From JAIQFL01 sp035295745 (GTDB lineage Bacteria > Acidobacteriota > Terriglobia > Bryobacterales > Bryobacteraceae), in NCBI GenBank assembly GCA_035295745.1, contig DATGIL010000004.1:1-64000 (forward strand): a DNA stretch of 64,000 nucleotides, in the 5' to 3' direction. The notes beneath the pieces are model-generated. The model was not told the DNA's origin. It did not search any database and was given only the letters and a program-made list of their open reading frames with translations. Both the position numbers and the translations under genes were made by a program. Shown here in pieces: positions 34,836 to 44,250 of the stretch. Within the stretch, counting starts at the first letter, position 1. Every line of letters begins with the position of its first letter.

Positions 34836-36911
34836 ATGAGTCGCTTTCGCTTCGCCACGATTTGCGTTGCCTGGCTATCGGCAGCCCTGTTGCCTGCCCA
34901 AACGGCCGCTCGCCGGCCTGTCAAAATTGACGACTTGCATTCGTTCCAGGACGTTCGGGACTCCCAGATCTCGCCTGACGGAAAATGGGTCGCCTACACG
35001 CTCACCACGGTCGATGCGGTGGCCGACAAGAGCGATACCGACGTGTGGATGGCGAGTTGGGATGGCAAGCAGCAGTTGCGCATTACCTCCAGCCCCGAGA
35101 GCGAAAACGCCCCGCGCTGGAGTCCCGATGGTCGCTATCTGTCATTTCTCTCCAGCCGTCCCGGGAAGGCAAAGGGAACTCAGGTCTGGCTGCTCGATCG
35201 GACCGGCGGCGAGGCACAGCAATTTACAGATGTGAAGGGCCGCTTGTCGTCATATGACTGGTCGCCCGACGGCAAGAAGCTGCTGCTCGTGATGACCGAT
35301 CGCGATCCAGGAGACCCGGAGGACGATCGCCCCGCGTCCGGCGGTGCCGCCGGAGCGGGTGGCCGCGCTCCCAAGCCGATTGTGGTGAACCGGTACAAGT
35401 TCAAACAAGACGTGGTTGGCTACCTGACGCAGCGTCCCGCACGCCTCTACCTCTTCGATGTCGCGAGCAAAAAGCTCGAAGCGCTCACCTCCGAGACTCT
35501 GGAAGTGAACTCGCCGACATGGTCGCCCGATGGCCAGTCGATCGCCTTCATGGGGCGCGAGGGCAAAGACGCCGAGCGCTACAACATCTCGAACGTATTC
35601 GTCATCGAAGCACACGCCGGCGCTACGCCCCGGCAACTCACGCATTACGACGGACTGCGCGCGTCGGCATCGCGCGGGCGCCCCGAGTGGAGCCCAGATG
35701 GGCAGCGCTTGGTCTATCTCCAGAGTTCCGGCGCAAAGCTCGGCGCGTACAACATGAATCGCATCGCCGTCGTCTCGGTGGCTGGAGGAGAGCCCAAGCT
35801 CCCCGCCGAGAGATTCGACCGTGGGGCATCGGCGCCGCGATTCACGCGCGATGGCAAGTCGATCCTCTTCCTCGTCGCAGACGATCGCTGGGAGTATCCC
35901 GCGACGATTCCCGCCAATGGTGGCACGGTCGCCAGGCTCGCGAAGGGACCGGGCGTCATTTCCTCCATCGAGCAGCGAAAAGATGGCGGATACGCCGTGC
36001 TCGCCGCGAGTGACACGCAGCACGGAGAGTTAGAGGCGCTCGAGAATGAAGAACTGCGCGCGCTTACTCATCACAACGATGCGTTCATGGCGCAATTGCA
36101 GTTGGGAGTCACCGAGGAATTCAGTTGCAAGGCCAAAGATGGAAACGAAGTGCATGGTCTGCTGACCAAACCGGTGGACTATCAGGCGGGTCACAAGTAC
36201 CCCACTCTGCTGCGGATCCATGGCGGGCCCAATGGACAGGACGCGCACTCCTTCAATTTCGAGCGCCAGCTATTCGCCGCCAACGGTTACGTCGTGGTGA
36301 ACGTGAATTACCGCGGCAGCTCGGGCCGCGGCGAAAACTATCAGACCGCGATCGCCGCCGATTGGGGAAATAAAGAGGTCATCGATCTGCAGGCAGCCAT
36401 GGACTACGTGGTCTCCATCGGACTAGCCGATCCGGATCGCTTAGGCGTGGGCGGATGGAGCTACGGCGGCATCCTCACCGATGCCATCATCGCCAAAGAC
36501 CATCGGTTCAAAGCCGCGACCAGCGGTGCGGGCACGGCATTTCCGATCGCGCTCTACGGCGTAGATCAGTACATCCTGCAGTACAACGAAGAGATCGGGC
36601 CGCCATGGAAAGTCGGCCTCGAGCCTTGGGCGAAGATCTCGTATGCATTCCTCCACGCAGACCAGATCACGACGCCGACATTATTTATGGGCGGCGAAAA
36701 GGACTTCAATGTGCCGCTGGTCGGCGGAGAGCAGATGTATCAGGCCCTGGCGAGTCTCGGAATTCCCTCGGAACTGGTCATCTATCCCAATTCGAATCAC
36801 GGAATCACACGTCCCAGCTATCAAAAGGATCGTCTGGAGCGCTACCTGGCATGGTACGCAAAGTATTTGAAGCCCCCTGCCCCGGCGCCTTCGACGGCCG
36901 CAAATCAGTAA
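34836..36911 (+). CDS. S9-family prolyl oligopeptidase-like peptidase, exported
   Basis: 691 residues from the ATG at 34836, with a signal peptide (FATICVAWLSAALLPAQ). The N-terminal ~420 residues form a WD40/TolB-like propeller with repeats such as ISPDGKWVAY, WSPDGRYLSF and WSPDGQRLVY. The C-terminal alpha/beta-hydrolase domain has the nucleophile in GVGGWSYGGILT (Ser codon near 36458), the acid in GEKDFNVPLVGGEQ and the His in YPNSNHGI. It is an acylaminoacyl/dipeptidyl peptidase-type enzyme acting on short peptides in the periplasm. It is divergent from the TonB receptor and may digest peptides imported by it; that link is inference. Confidence 0.92.
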   Translation: MSRFRFATICVAWLSAALLPAQTAARRPVKIDDLHSFQDVRDSQISPDGKWVAYTLTTVDAVADKSDTDVWMASWDGKQQLRITSSPESENAPRWSPDGRYLSFLSSRPGKAKGTQVWLLDRTGGEAQQFTDVKGRLSSYDWSPDGKKLLLVMTDRDPGDPEDDRPASGGAAGAGGRAPKPIVVNRYKFKQDVVGYLTQRPARLYLFDVASKKLEALTSETLEVNSPTWSPDGQSIAFMGREGKDAERYNISNVFVIEAHAGATPRQLTHYDGLRASASRGRPEWSPDGQRLVYLQSSGAKLGAYNMNRIAVVSVAGGEPKLPAERFDRGASAPRFTRDGKSILFLVADDRWEYPATIPANGGTVARLAKGPGVISSIEQRKDGGYAVLAASDTQHGELEALENEELRALTHHNDAFMAQLQLGVTEEFSCKAKDGNEVHGLLTKPVDYQAGHKYPTLLRIHGGPNGQDAHSFNFERQLFAANGYVVVNVNYRGSSGRGENYQTAIAADWGNKEVIDLQAAMDYVVSIGLADPDRLGVGGWSYGGILTDAIIAKDHRFKAATSGAGTAFPIALYGVDQYILQYNEEIGPPWKVGLEPWAKISYAFLHADQITTPTLFMGGEKDFNVPLVGGEQMYQALASLGIPSELVIYPNSNHGITRPSYQKDRLERYLAWYAKYLKPPAPAPSTAANQ

Positions 36912-36917
36912 TTCGCT

Positions 36918-36962
36918 GATGTAGCGCAAACTCCGGTTTGCCGCATCTCGCGTATGCTCTTC
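36918..36962 (+). repeat. REP-like family B, copy 3 (diverged)
   Basis: GTAGCGCAAACTCCGGTTTG gives the first hairpin (CAAAC with GTTTG). The second hairpin is shorter: GCAT and ATGC around CTCGCGT. Its tail TCTTCGCC runs directly into the 14-bp minisatellite that follows. It lies a few bases after the S9 peptidase stop. Confidence 0.65.
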
Positions 36963-37164
36963 GCCGTACGCTTTTCGCCTTGTACGCTTCTCGCCTCACG
37001 CCTTTCGCCTCACGCCTTTCGCCTCACGCTTTTCGCCTCACGCTTTTCGCCTCACGCTTTTCGCCATACGCTTTTCGCCTTGTACGCTTCTCGCCTTACA
37101 CTTTTCGCCTTGTACGCTTCTCGCCTTACGCTTTTCGTCGTACGCTTTTCGCCTCACGCTTTTC
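36963..37164. repeat. 14-bp minisatellite (about 14 units)
   Basis: Fourteen consecutive units follow the pattern GCC(TC)ACGCTTTTC. Eleven are 14 bp, and three are 16 bp with GCCTTGTACGCTTCTC. Units 3-7 are nearly identical, which points to recent slippage or unequal exchange. The unit matches the tail of the family B repeat (CGACGCTTTTCGC), so the array seems to have expanded from the adjacent copy. Confidence 0.85.
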
Positions 37165-37479
37165 GCGCGTCCTCCGAGTCCGTCCGCATATCTGGGTGCA
37201 CCTGGATATCTCCGATGCGAGCCGCGCGCGTAAGCAAGCGTTCCAAATGTTCCGCCGTCTGACTAAATGCCTGGGGATCAACGGATCGGAAATACTTTTC
37301 CGCACGACAGCCCTCGGACAGTGAAAGTCCTAGAATGGGTGGCGGGAGCAATTGGGCCGTTGAAGGTTTCGTCAGGGGATCTACGGTGTAAACCACGACA
37401 TGGGTGGCGCGACGGCCGCGGCCAACGATCTGATTCTGCGGTTGCCGTCGCTTTGCCACTGCGGGTGGAAGTGTTACAC
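37165..37479. other. Gap before the second VWFA gene
   Basis: No convincing gene. An in-frame extension of the next gene reaches back to 37267 but reads as non-coding-like basic sequence without a signal peptide, and no homologous segment is recognised. No promoter was identified. Confidence 0.35.
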
Positions 37480-38916
37480 GTGCGGCGGAACGAACGTGTA
37501 GGGATCGTATCTTTAGGCCGGGTCGCAACACGGTTCTTCGGTTTAGCTACTCTCCTTGCGGTTGCTGCCGCGCTGACAGCGCAGGCGCCGAACGGCAGGC
37601 TGCTGACACTCGACATCGCGGCGCGCGATGTCCGCGGGAACACAGTGGAGGACCTGCGGGTGGAAGACCTCCGGGTCTTCGATGCAGGGCGTGAACAGAA
37701 GCTGGTGTACTTCCGGCGGGGCCGGGATGTCACGGCCGGTTCAATCCCTGGAAAGTGGTGCAACTATCGCTACGGCACGTTTCCGCATGTCGTAGTGGTG
37801 CTGCTCGATCAACTGAACAGCAAGCTCGAATTGAGTGGGCTCGACTGGGACGAGGTCAGGCGCACGCTGGCGCGGGAAGATTGGGAGCCCAACGCCTATC
37901 TCTACGTGCTATTGAAGGACGGGGCCCTGTATCCGGTACGCGGGTTGCCGCATTCGTGGCTGGATTCCGGCATTTACATGCGGTCGTGGCTGCATGAGAT
38001 TTTGCCGCTGTTCGAAGGCATGCGTCACCAATACCGGACACGGCCCGCCGATCTGGACCTGTCCCTGACCAGACCGGGGGGCGAGGACTACAAGAAGATG
38101 GTCAAGCGTATCCAAAACGCTACCGAGACCGCCTATTTGGAACTGGTGGCGCGGTTGGCGGGCGTTCCGGGCACCAAGGGCATTGTGTGGATCGGGCCGA
38201 CGATCGCGAGCCCTACGGGACAGATCACGGGGTCGGCGGGTGAAGGTCGTGAACTGATTCCCATCTATCACGTGGCTTCCGAGGTGCCCGCTCCCGGCGC
38301 CAGCGGCGCCACGGCTATCCCCTTCGCGATCCAAGAGACGATTGCACTGGCGTTCGCCAACAGCGAAAGCGGTTACCGCCTGGGCTACAATGTGCCGGCT
38401 GCCAACTGGGACGGGCGCTACCACGAGGTGCAGGTGGTCTCGAAACGCCGAGACGTGCGCATTCAGGCGAAGGCCGGATACACCGCGGTGCGGCAAGTGG
38501 ACATCGAAGACGACCAGCGTCAGACGGTTCCCGATATGATTGCCAACATTCCGTTCGACGCATCGACGATCCGTTTCGCGGCAGCTGCAAGCGAAGGCGC
38601 AGCCAGCGTGCATTTCGACCTGCTGGTGAAAGCGGAGGACGTCCTGTTCGAGCCGTCGGACGGAAAGTACGCCTGTTCACTCGCTGTCCAGGCAATCCAG
38701 TACAACGGCGACGGTGAAGCTGAACAGCGGGAGGAACCGCGGCTCGTACAGCGTGAACTGACGGCGGCGGAACTTGAGGACGCGGCTCGAAACGGTTTGC
38801 CGATCCAGTTGGATGCAAAGGCGCCAAGGGGCGGCAGGTTTCGCATTGTGGTGCTCGACCGTGTGACGCAATCGTTCGGCACACTGACCATCGATACGCG
38901 GAGCGCGCACCCATGA
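37480..38916 (+). CDS. Second VWFA-related exported protein
   Basis: About 478 residues from a GTG at 37480, chosen because it yields a basic n-region and hydrophobic core (FFGLATLLAVAAALTAQ). GTGs at 37465 and 37471 or the ATG at 37267 are alternatives. The segment LTLDIAARDVRGNTVEDLRV followed by VEDLRVFDAGREQKL is the acidobacterial VWFA-related signature. The A-domain core follows (PHVVVVLLDQLNSKLELSGL), with DQLNS in place of DxSxS, and YRLGYNVPA near residue 310 matches the family's C-terminal end of the fold. It is translationally coupled to the next gene by a 4-bp ATGA overlap. No function is known beyond envelope localisation. Confidence 0.75.
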   Translation: MRRNERVGIVSLGRVATRFFGLATLLAVAAALTAQAPNGRLLTLDIAARDVRGNTVEDLRVEDLRVFDAGREQKLVYFRRGRDVTAGSIPGKWCNYRYGTFPHVVVVLLDQLNSKLELSGLDWDEVRRTLAREDWEPNAYLYVLLKDGALYPVRGLPHSWLDSGIYMRSWLHEILPLFEGMRHQYRTRPADLDLSLTRPGGEDYKKMVKRIQNATETAYLELVARLAGVPGTKGIVWIGPTIASPTGQITGSAGEGRELIPIYHVASEVPAPGASGATAIPFAIQETIALAFANSESGYRLGYNVPAANWDGRYHEVQVVSKRRDVRIQAKAGYTAVRQVDIEDDQRQTVPDMIANIPFDASTIRFAAAASEGAASVHFDLLVKAEDVLFEPSDGKYACSLAVQAIQYNGDGEAEQREEPRLVQRELTAAELEDAARNGLPIQLDAKAPRGGRFRIVVLDRVTQSFGTLTIDTRSAHP

Positions 38917-40265
38917 AATTGAGAATTCTGTTGCTGGCTGCCGGTGCGACGACCGCGCTCTTCGCTCAGTCGGAGGTACGTGACGAAGTGCTGGAGCGCG
39001 GCAGGGAGCGCATTCTGGCGGTGATCGCAAAGCTCGCGAATTATACCTGCACGGAGACGGTGAATCGACAGGAGTTTGTGCAAACCGTGCCGCGGCTGCC
39101 GCAGGGGAGCTGCGACCAGATCGATGCCAACCGCAAGAACGGCGTTTCCCGGCTGGAACTGGTTCGGGAAGACCGGCTGCGGCTGGACGTGGAGGTGACG
39201 GATCAGGGGATTGAGTTGTATTCGTGGCCCGGCGCCTCGCGCATGGGTTCGGAGCAGGTGCAGGATTTCGTGGGCGGTGGAGCGTTCCAGACCGGGGCGT
39301 TCGGCCCGTTTCTCATCAACGTCTTCTCGATACCGGGGGTGAGGTTTTGGAGCGAGGGCACAACCAGCATCAATGGGCAGGAGGTCCACCAGTACCGCTA
39401 CCTGGTTCCGATGGAAGCCAGCCATTATCGCATCGCCGTGGGCGGAGCGACGCGCGTGGTTCCCTACGATGGACGCTTCTGGCTGGATCCCGCAACCGGC
39501 GATCTGCGGCGTCTGCTGGTAAGAACCGGCGAGCTTTCGCGCAGCACGGGGAACTGCGAAGCCGCAACCACGGTGGATTTCGGACTGATCCGCATTGGAG
39601 GGCACGAGAGTCTGGTGGCCGAGAGGAGCGTGTTCCACGTGGTGCGGCGCGACGCGGTGGAACAGGAAAACGTAACCACCTACTCCGGATGCCATGAGTT
39701 CCTCGGAGAAAGCACGGTTCACTTCGGCGACACGGCGGCGGAGGAAGGAAAAGCAGAGCCGCCGGGTGCGGTTGCCAAGACTGCGGAGAGCGAGGGGCGG
39801 AAGAAGGGCTTTCCGCCCGGCGTTCGGCTGACGATCCGGTTCGAGGCTGCCATTGACAGCACTACTTCCGCTGCTGGAGACCTGGTGGCCGCGGTGGCGC
39901 GGCAGAAGGAGTCTAACCCCAAGCGGCGATTGCTGCCGGATGGAGGCGCGCCCCTGCGGTGCCGCCTCACGCGATTGGAAAACAACCTCCGCACGGCCCA
40001 AATGAACATCTCCATTGCCTGCGAAGCGATGCAACTGAGCGGGCAGTGGATTCCCTTCTCAGGGGTTATAGACAAACCGCTGGACCTGCTGGACGCCATG
40101 AAGAAGAAAGGGATCGATGATGTGACAGTCGCGCGCGAACGCCCCAGTTTGGCAGGCGGCGCCACGTTTGCGTTTCCCATGAAAGGTACGCGGACCGTCG
40201 TAGGGCCTTTTTCCTCGGAGTGGATTTCCACGGTTCCGAAAGCGAACGCAGGTAACACCCATTAG
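38913..40265 (+). CDS. Exported protein of unknown function, partner of VWFA gene
   Basis: 450 residues with a signal peptide (MKLRILLLAAGATTALFA). The first ~250 residues contain a conserved-looking block (LANYTCTETVNRQEF, GGGAFQTGAFGPFL, TSINGQEVHQYRYLVPMEAS) that I associate with acidobacterial exported proteins found next to VWFA genes; no name is known to me. The second half (about 300-440) is a separate beta-rich domain (GVRLTIRFEAAIDSTTSAAG). The ATG overlaps the VWFA stop, so both are made from one transcript. Its stop TAG abuts the stop of the opposing gene: the palindrome TAGCTA at 40263-40268 ends both. Confidence 0.75.
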   Translation: MKLRILLLAAGATTALFAQSEVRDEVLERGRERILAVIAKLANYTCTETVNRQEFVQTVPRLPQGSCDQIDANRKNGVSRLELVREDRLRLDVEVTDQGIELYSWPGASRMGSEQVQDFVGGGAFQTGAFGPFLINVFSIPGVRFWSEGTTSINGQEVHQYRYLVPMEASHYRIAVGGATRVVPYDGRFWLDPATGDLRRLLVRTGELSRSTGNCEAATTVDFGLIRIGGHESLVAERSVFHVVRRDAVEQENVTTYSGCHEFLGESTVHFGDTAAEEGKAEPPGAVAKTAESEGRKKGFPPGVRLTIRFEAAIDSTTSAAGDLVAAVARQKESNPKRRLLPDGGAPLRCRLTRLENNLRTAQMNISIACEAMQLSGQWIPFSGVIDKPLDLLDAMKKKGIDDVTVARERPSLAGGATFAFPMKGTRTVVGPFSSEWISTVPKANAGNTH

Positions 40266-43247
40266 CTAACGCTCGCCGTAACAGTGCGTATTCACGGCAG
40301 CCAGAAGCGGATACGCTACGCCCGCGACGCTCCCCGCTACCAGCTTCTTGCGATCGTGCTTGGCGCCAACCTGCTGGCCAACCGCTTCGCCAGCGGCCAC
40401 GATCCAATGCACCGCGTCCAGAATCGAGTCAGGCATCTCCTGAAGCCCCCCCACATCCGTGAGCAAGACCAGCACGGCCCCGCGCTCACCTTTCGCCCAC
40501 TCCAGCAGCCCTTCCAACTCCTTCGCGGAAATCGCGCTCGAAAACACAATTACGGACTTTTCAAATGCGCGCGTGACCTCGTAATGGTATCGGGCAGTTT
40601 CCGTCAGTCCCTCCATCGAAAATACGTTGTTGCCGTACTCTTTGTAGAACTTGCTAAGCTCCGGAAACCACGGATGCCGCCCCACGAAGGTGATATCGAA
40701 ACTCCCAGCGAAGAACCTGCGCCGCGACTCTTCCACCGCCACAAATTCCCTCATGCGCTCCGTAATCCGCAGTTGCTTGTCGCGCGCAGTAAGCGATGAG
40801 GGATGCAGACGGTAGTGGTAGAGCGGCTTGCGGACGCCCAGGTGCGAGACACGGAACAGTGCGTTCATGCGCATCCAATAGTCGTAATCCTCGAACCCGA
40901 AACAGCCTGGGTCATACTCCCCCACGATCCTGCCAGCCCAAGCCCGGTACAGAAAGCAGCCTCCAATGTAGTTGTTCGAAACGAAATTCAATTCTCCCGG
41001 GTCCTGCGGCCGGCTCATCACTGCGGAGCCTGGCGGCACCTGATATCCCGGGCAAAACTCCGAATTTACGGCGGGCCGGCCATCCTCGTCGATGATGTAC
41101 TCATCGGCATACACCATCTCTACATCCTGCCGTTCGCGTAGAAAGGCGACGAGCTCGGCCAGTTGATCCGGCTCCATGCGATTGTCGTCGGAAGTCCAGG
41201 TGTAGAACTCACCATGGGCAGCCGCGAACCCCCTGCTCAAAGCCGCGGGCAGTCTCTGGTGCTCCTGCCGGATGATGCACACGCGGGAGTCCGCCGCGTA
41301 GTGTTCCAGAATCTGCAGCGTCTCATCCGTGGAGCCATCGTCCACCACGATCAACTCCCAGTCACGGTAACTCTGGGCCAGAACACTGTCGAGCGATTCC
41401 TGGATATAGCGCGCTCCGTTGTAGACGGGAAGAACGATGGAAACCAGCCCTTCCCGCCCCTGGCTGGAAACCGCGAAGTCCATCGGCAAATTCCTCGACA
41501 AGCTGTCCTTAAAGGCAATGAAGGGAGCGTATCCCGAATAGTTCACGCCATCGGGCGCGCGAATCGCTCCGTTCTGTGCGGCTGTCGCCTTGGGCCGGCG
41601 TTCCGGATAGATCCGGAAGTAGAAATATTCGAGATAGTAGCGCCGGAATAAACGCCTCAGCAGCTCTGGTGTGAGGATCTGCGCGAGGTCCAGAAGAACC
41701 TGCAACCCTCGTTTGCATACCGCCCCGAGAGACTTCGTCTCGAGAGCAGCAAGGCGCGCTTCGAGCTGGGTGTATTCGCCTTTCCCCGCAAGAGCGCCAG
41801 CCGGCCTGCTCGCGGTGCGAAGTTCCTCCTTCGCCTGGTCGAGTTCGCGGCACAGACGCCGCACCCGCAGTTCTCCGTACGCGATCCGCTCGGAATCCCG
41901 TACCGACCGCTGCCGCAGGGCCTCCTCTCGTGCGCGAAGAGCCTTCCATTCGGCCCCTTCCTCAACCGCCTCCTGTGCCTCCAGCGTGTCGCGCTCGGAA
42001 ACCAGGGCCGCGACAAAGCGCATCTGCGCGTAAAGCGCTTTGGCCAGAACCTGCATCAGCTCGGGGGTGGGTTCGAAGGCGTGGGTCTTGGTTTCAAGCA
42101 GGGCGGCCGCCAATCGCACGCCGTCACTCGCGCGAGCCCGCATACCAGCGACAGCGACCTGGAGTTGTTCCGAGATCTTGTCACCTTCCGCGAGTGCCCT
42201 TCGCAGGAGGTTCGCCAGCCGCACAGCGTCGATGCCGCCGAGAGGCATGGAAAATTCACGCACTCCGAGTTCGAGGGCCAATGAGGACACTTGGGGATCG
42301 CACTCCAGCACCACCGGGGGGACACCCGCGAGCGCGCTGGACGCCAGGGAATGCCGTTCCATGTTCAGCACCACGCGGCATTCTCCCAAAGCGGACACCA
42401 ACTCCGCGATCGACTGGGGCTCCCCGCGGAGGTCCGCCCGGCCGCGATGCCGCATCTGCGCAATCACCCGGCGCATCACAGCGGCATCGTCTACGCCGCC
42501 TGTCGAGTCACTTTGGACCGGGACAAAAACGGCGCGGCCCTCCTCGCCATCGAGCAGCAGATCGAGCGCCGCCGCGACTTGACGTTCCCAGAAGCCCTGA
42601 TCGACCCCGAAGCTCCAACTCCGCAACGCCGCACCGGCGAGATATGTGCGTGCCGATAGAACGCCGTTGGCGAACGCGAAGACTGGATCCGCAGTCACAC
42701 TGACTCGCGATTCCAAAATGCCGAGGCCTATGAGTTGCTCGCGGGAGCCACAATCCCTGACCGTTATGCACGCGGCCGCATCACAGATCGCCTTCGTGAA
42801 GAGCCGGCCGTGTTCCGAGAGCAGGGGCCCGACGCCCACCGCGTAGAGCATCAATGGCCTGAGATAGAAGGCAGACAGAGCCGCGATGGCCGCAAAGTAG
42901 CTTAGCCCCGACTGTTGCGGGGTCAGCAACAAATCCGGATCGAAGCCATCGTAGTCATGAAACTGGCCGGCGAGAATCGTGAGATCGACGCCTTGAACAA
43001 CGTCGGCGATCGCCACCGGGTCCCGCCAAGACAACGCGTAGACTCCGTGGACACACGCGCTTCGCTTAGGATCTCCCGAAATGACGGTGATCTCGACGGC
43101 CACCGAAAGCCCGCGCAATCCGTCCACGATCGACGTGAGCGTGGCCTCATCCCCCACATTGCCGAATCCGAAATCCCCGGCAATGAGGATTCGGTACCGG
43201 TGCGCCGGCGCGTCAGACGCAAGACTCTCGATTTCGGGATTCGTCAA
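40266..43247 (-). CDS. Polysaccharide pyruvyltransferase-glycosyltransferase 2 fusion
   Basis: 993 residues from a TTG at 43247. GGAGGAATTC precedes this TTG, and TTGA overlaps the upstream gene's stop, which makes this start far better than the 5' extended frame. Residues about 15-350 are a polysaccharide pyruvyltransferase domain (ILIAGDFGFGNVGDEATLTS at the start, then GVPPVVLECDPQVSSLALEL). A charged, helical, coiled-coil-like stretch follows at about 415-510. A GT-A family 2 glycosyltransferase makes up about 575-800 (VSIVLPVYNGARYIQESLDS, VVDDGSTDET, TSDDNRMEPD, FGFEDYDYWMRM). The last ~190 residues are unassigned. The fusion suggests pyruvyl capping and chain extension of a surface polysaccharide by one protein. 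Confidence 0.85.
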   Translation of the reverse strand: MTNPEIESLASDAPAHRYRILIAGDFGFGNVGDEATLTSIVDGLRGLSVAVEITVISGDPKRSACVHGVYALSWRDPVAIADVVQGVDLTILAGQFHDYDGFDPDLLLTPQQSGLSYFAAIAALSAFYLRPLMLYAVGVGPLLSEHGRLFTKAICDAAACITVRDCGSREQLIGLGILESRVSVTADPVFAFANGVLSARTYLAGAALRSWSFGVDQGFWERQVAAALDLLLDGEEGRAVFVPVQSDSTGGVDDAAVMRRVIAQMRHRGRADLRGEPQSIAELVSALGECRVVLNMERHSLASSALAGVPPVVLECDPQVSSLALELGVREFSMPLGGIDAVRLANLLRRALAEGDKISEQLQVAVAGMRARASDGVRLAAALLETKTHAFEPTPELMQVLAKALYAQMRFVAALVSERDTLEAQEAVEEGAEWKALRAREEALRQRSVRDSERIAYGELRVRRLCRELDQAKEELRTASRPAGALAGKGEYTQLEARLAALETKSLGAVCKRGLQVLLDLAQILTPELLRRLFRRYYLEYFYFRIYPERRPKATAAQNGAIRAPDGVNYSGYAPFIAFKDSLSRNLPMDFAVSSQGREGLVSIVLPVYNGARYIQESLDSVLAQSYRDWELIVVDDGSTDETLQILEHYAADSRVCIIRQEHQRLPAALSRGFAAAHGEFYTWTSDDNRMEPDQLAELVAFLRERQDVEMVYADEYIIDEDGRPAVNSEFCPGYQVPPGSAVMSRPQDPGELNFVSNNYIGGCFLYRAWAGRIVGEYDPGCFGFEDYDYWMRMNALFRVSHLGVRKPLYHYRLHPSSLTARDKQLRITERMREFVAVEESRRRFFAGSFDITFVGRHPWFPELSKFYKEYGNNVFSMEGLTETARYHYEVTRAFEKSVIVFSSAISAKELEGLLEWAKGERGAVLVLLTDVGGLQEMPDSILDAVHWIVAAGEAVGQQVGAKHDRKKLVAGSVAGVAYPLLAAVNTHCYGER

Positions 43248-44185
43248 GAATTCCTCCGATAGACGCCGGTCCGGTATTCGAGCTTGCGAATGAACTTGGC
43301 CCAAAAGAAAAGATGCCGCCACCACGCCACCGGAAGAGTGCTGCGGGGCGATTTGCATGCCGCGACGGCGACCCTTCGGAAACTCGCCGCCAAAGCCTCG
43401 AAATCGCCATTCAGACCCTGCAAGCCGGGGATCAGTTCCATTTCGTAATAGGCCCAGTTTTTGCCTGCCTCTCGTGCCGCATCCGCGACATGGGACCAAT
43501 GGATGCGCGAGGGCAGGATCACATGGCGGACCACTGCGGCGGGATTGTAGTAGATCTCATATCCTCGCCCGATCAGCCGGATGATCGCATCGATCTCGTC
43601 ACCGCCGGAATACTTGCCGCCCACCGGCCCCATGGCGGCGTTGAAGCCTCCGATGCTACGCAGAGCTTCGGCGCGAAAGGCGATATTCGCGCCAAACGGG
43701 TACTGCGAGAAATCCGTTATCTTGAGGACCCCACTGGTGTCGAGGTGAAACTTGCTGAAAGCGCCGTCGAAGAAGCGGGAATACCATTTTGGCAGCGCAA
43801 CCGGCAGGGTAAGGTCGATACGCCCGCCCACGCAAGCCGCCCCGGGGTACTCGTCGAACGTGCGCAGGAGCCTCCAGAGCAGGTCAGGGGCGGCGATGGC
43901 ATCGTCGTCGATGTAGGCCACGATCGGAGCGGAAGAGGCAGCCGCACCGGCGTTACGCGCATGCGAGAGCCCTTGCATTGGATGATAGAGGTAATAAACG
44001 TCAAGCCCGGAGGGAGCAGCGAATTGACGGACGACGTGCCGGGTGTGATCGCTGGAGGCGTTATCGACGACGATGACCTGATACCAGGAGGACGGAATCG
44101 ACTGGCGGCAGGCGGCAGCGAGACATCGCGGAAGTATATCGACCCGGTTGTACGTGCAGATCACCAGAGAGACACGCGGCTTCAT
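43244..44185 (-). CDS. Family 2 glycosyltransferase
   Basis: 313 residues. GT-A motifs: VSLVICTYNRVDILPRCLAA at the N-terminus, VVDNASSDHT and the metal site AYIDDDAIAAPD. GGDEIDAIIRLI matches the ED-type catalytic base loop. It adds a sugar to a growing surface glycan in the cytoplasm. Its TGA overlaps the TTG of the downstream fusion gene, and a GT4 enzyme lies 65 bp upstream, so these three leftward genes probably form one polysaccharide operon. Confidence 0.9.
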   Translation of the reverse strand: MKPRVSLVICTYNRVDILPRCLAAACRQSIPSSWYQVIVVDNASSDHTRHVVRQFAAPSGLDVYYLYHPMQGLSHARNAGAAASSAPIVAYIDDDAIAAPDLLWRLLRTFDEYPGAACVGGRIDLTLPVALPKWYSRFFDGAFSKFHLDTSGVLKITDFSQYPFGANIAFRAEALRSIGGFNAAMGPVGGKYSGGDEIDAIIRLIGRGYEIYYNPAAVVRHVILPSRIHWSHVADAAREAGKNWAYYEMELIPGLQGLNGDFEALAASFRRVAVAACKSPRSTLPVAWWRHLFFWAKFIRKLEYRTGVYRRNS

Positions 44186-44250
44186 TGTGAGGCTCAGCTA
44201 CAGATCGGAACTGCGGGCTGAGTGAAGTGCATCTTAACATTCAGACAGCT

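Noticed and set aside
36938..37324. Open frame of 128 codons over the 14-bp minisatellite
   Set aside because: The protein is only translated repeat (FSPYAFRL-like) with no start signal or homologous part.
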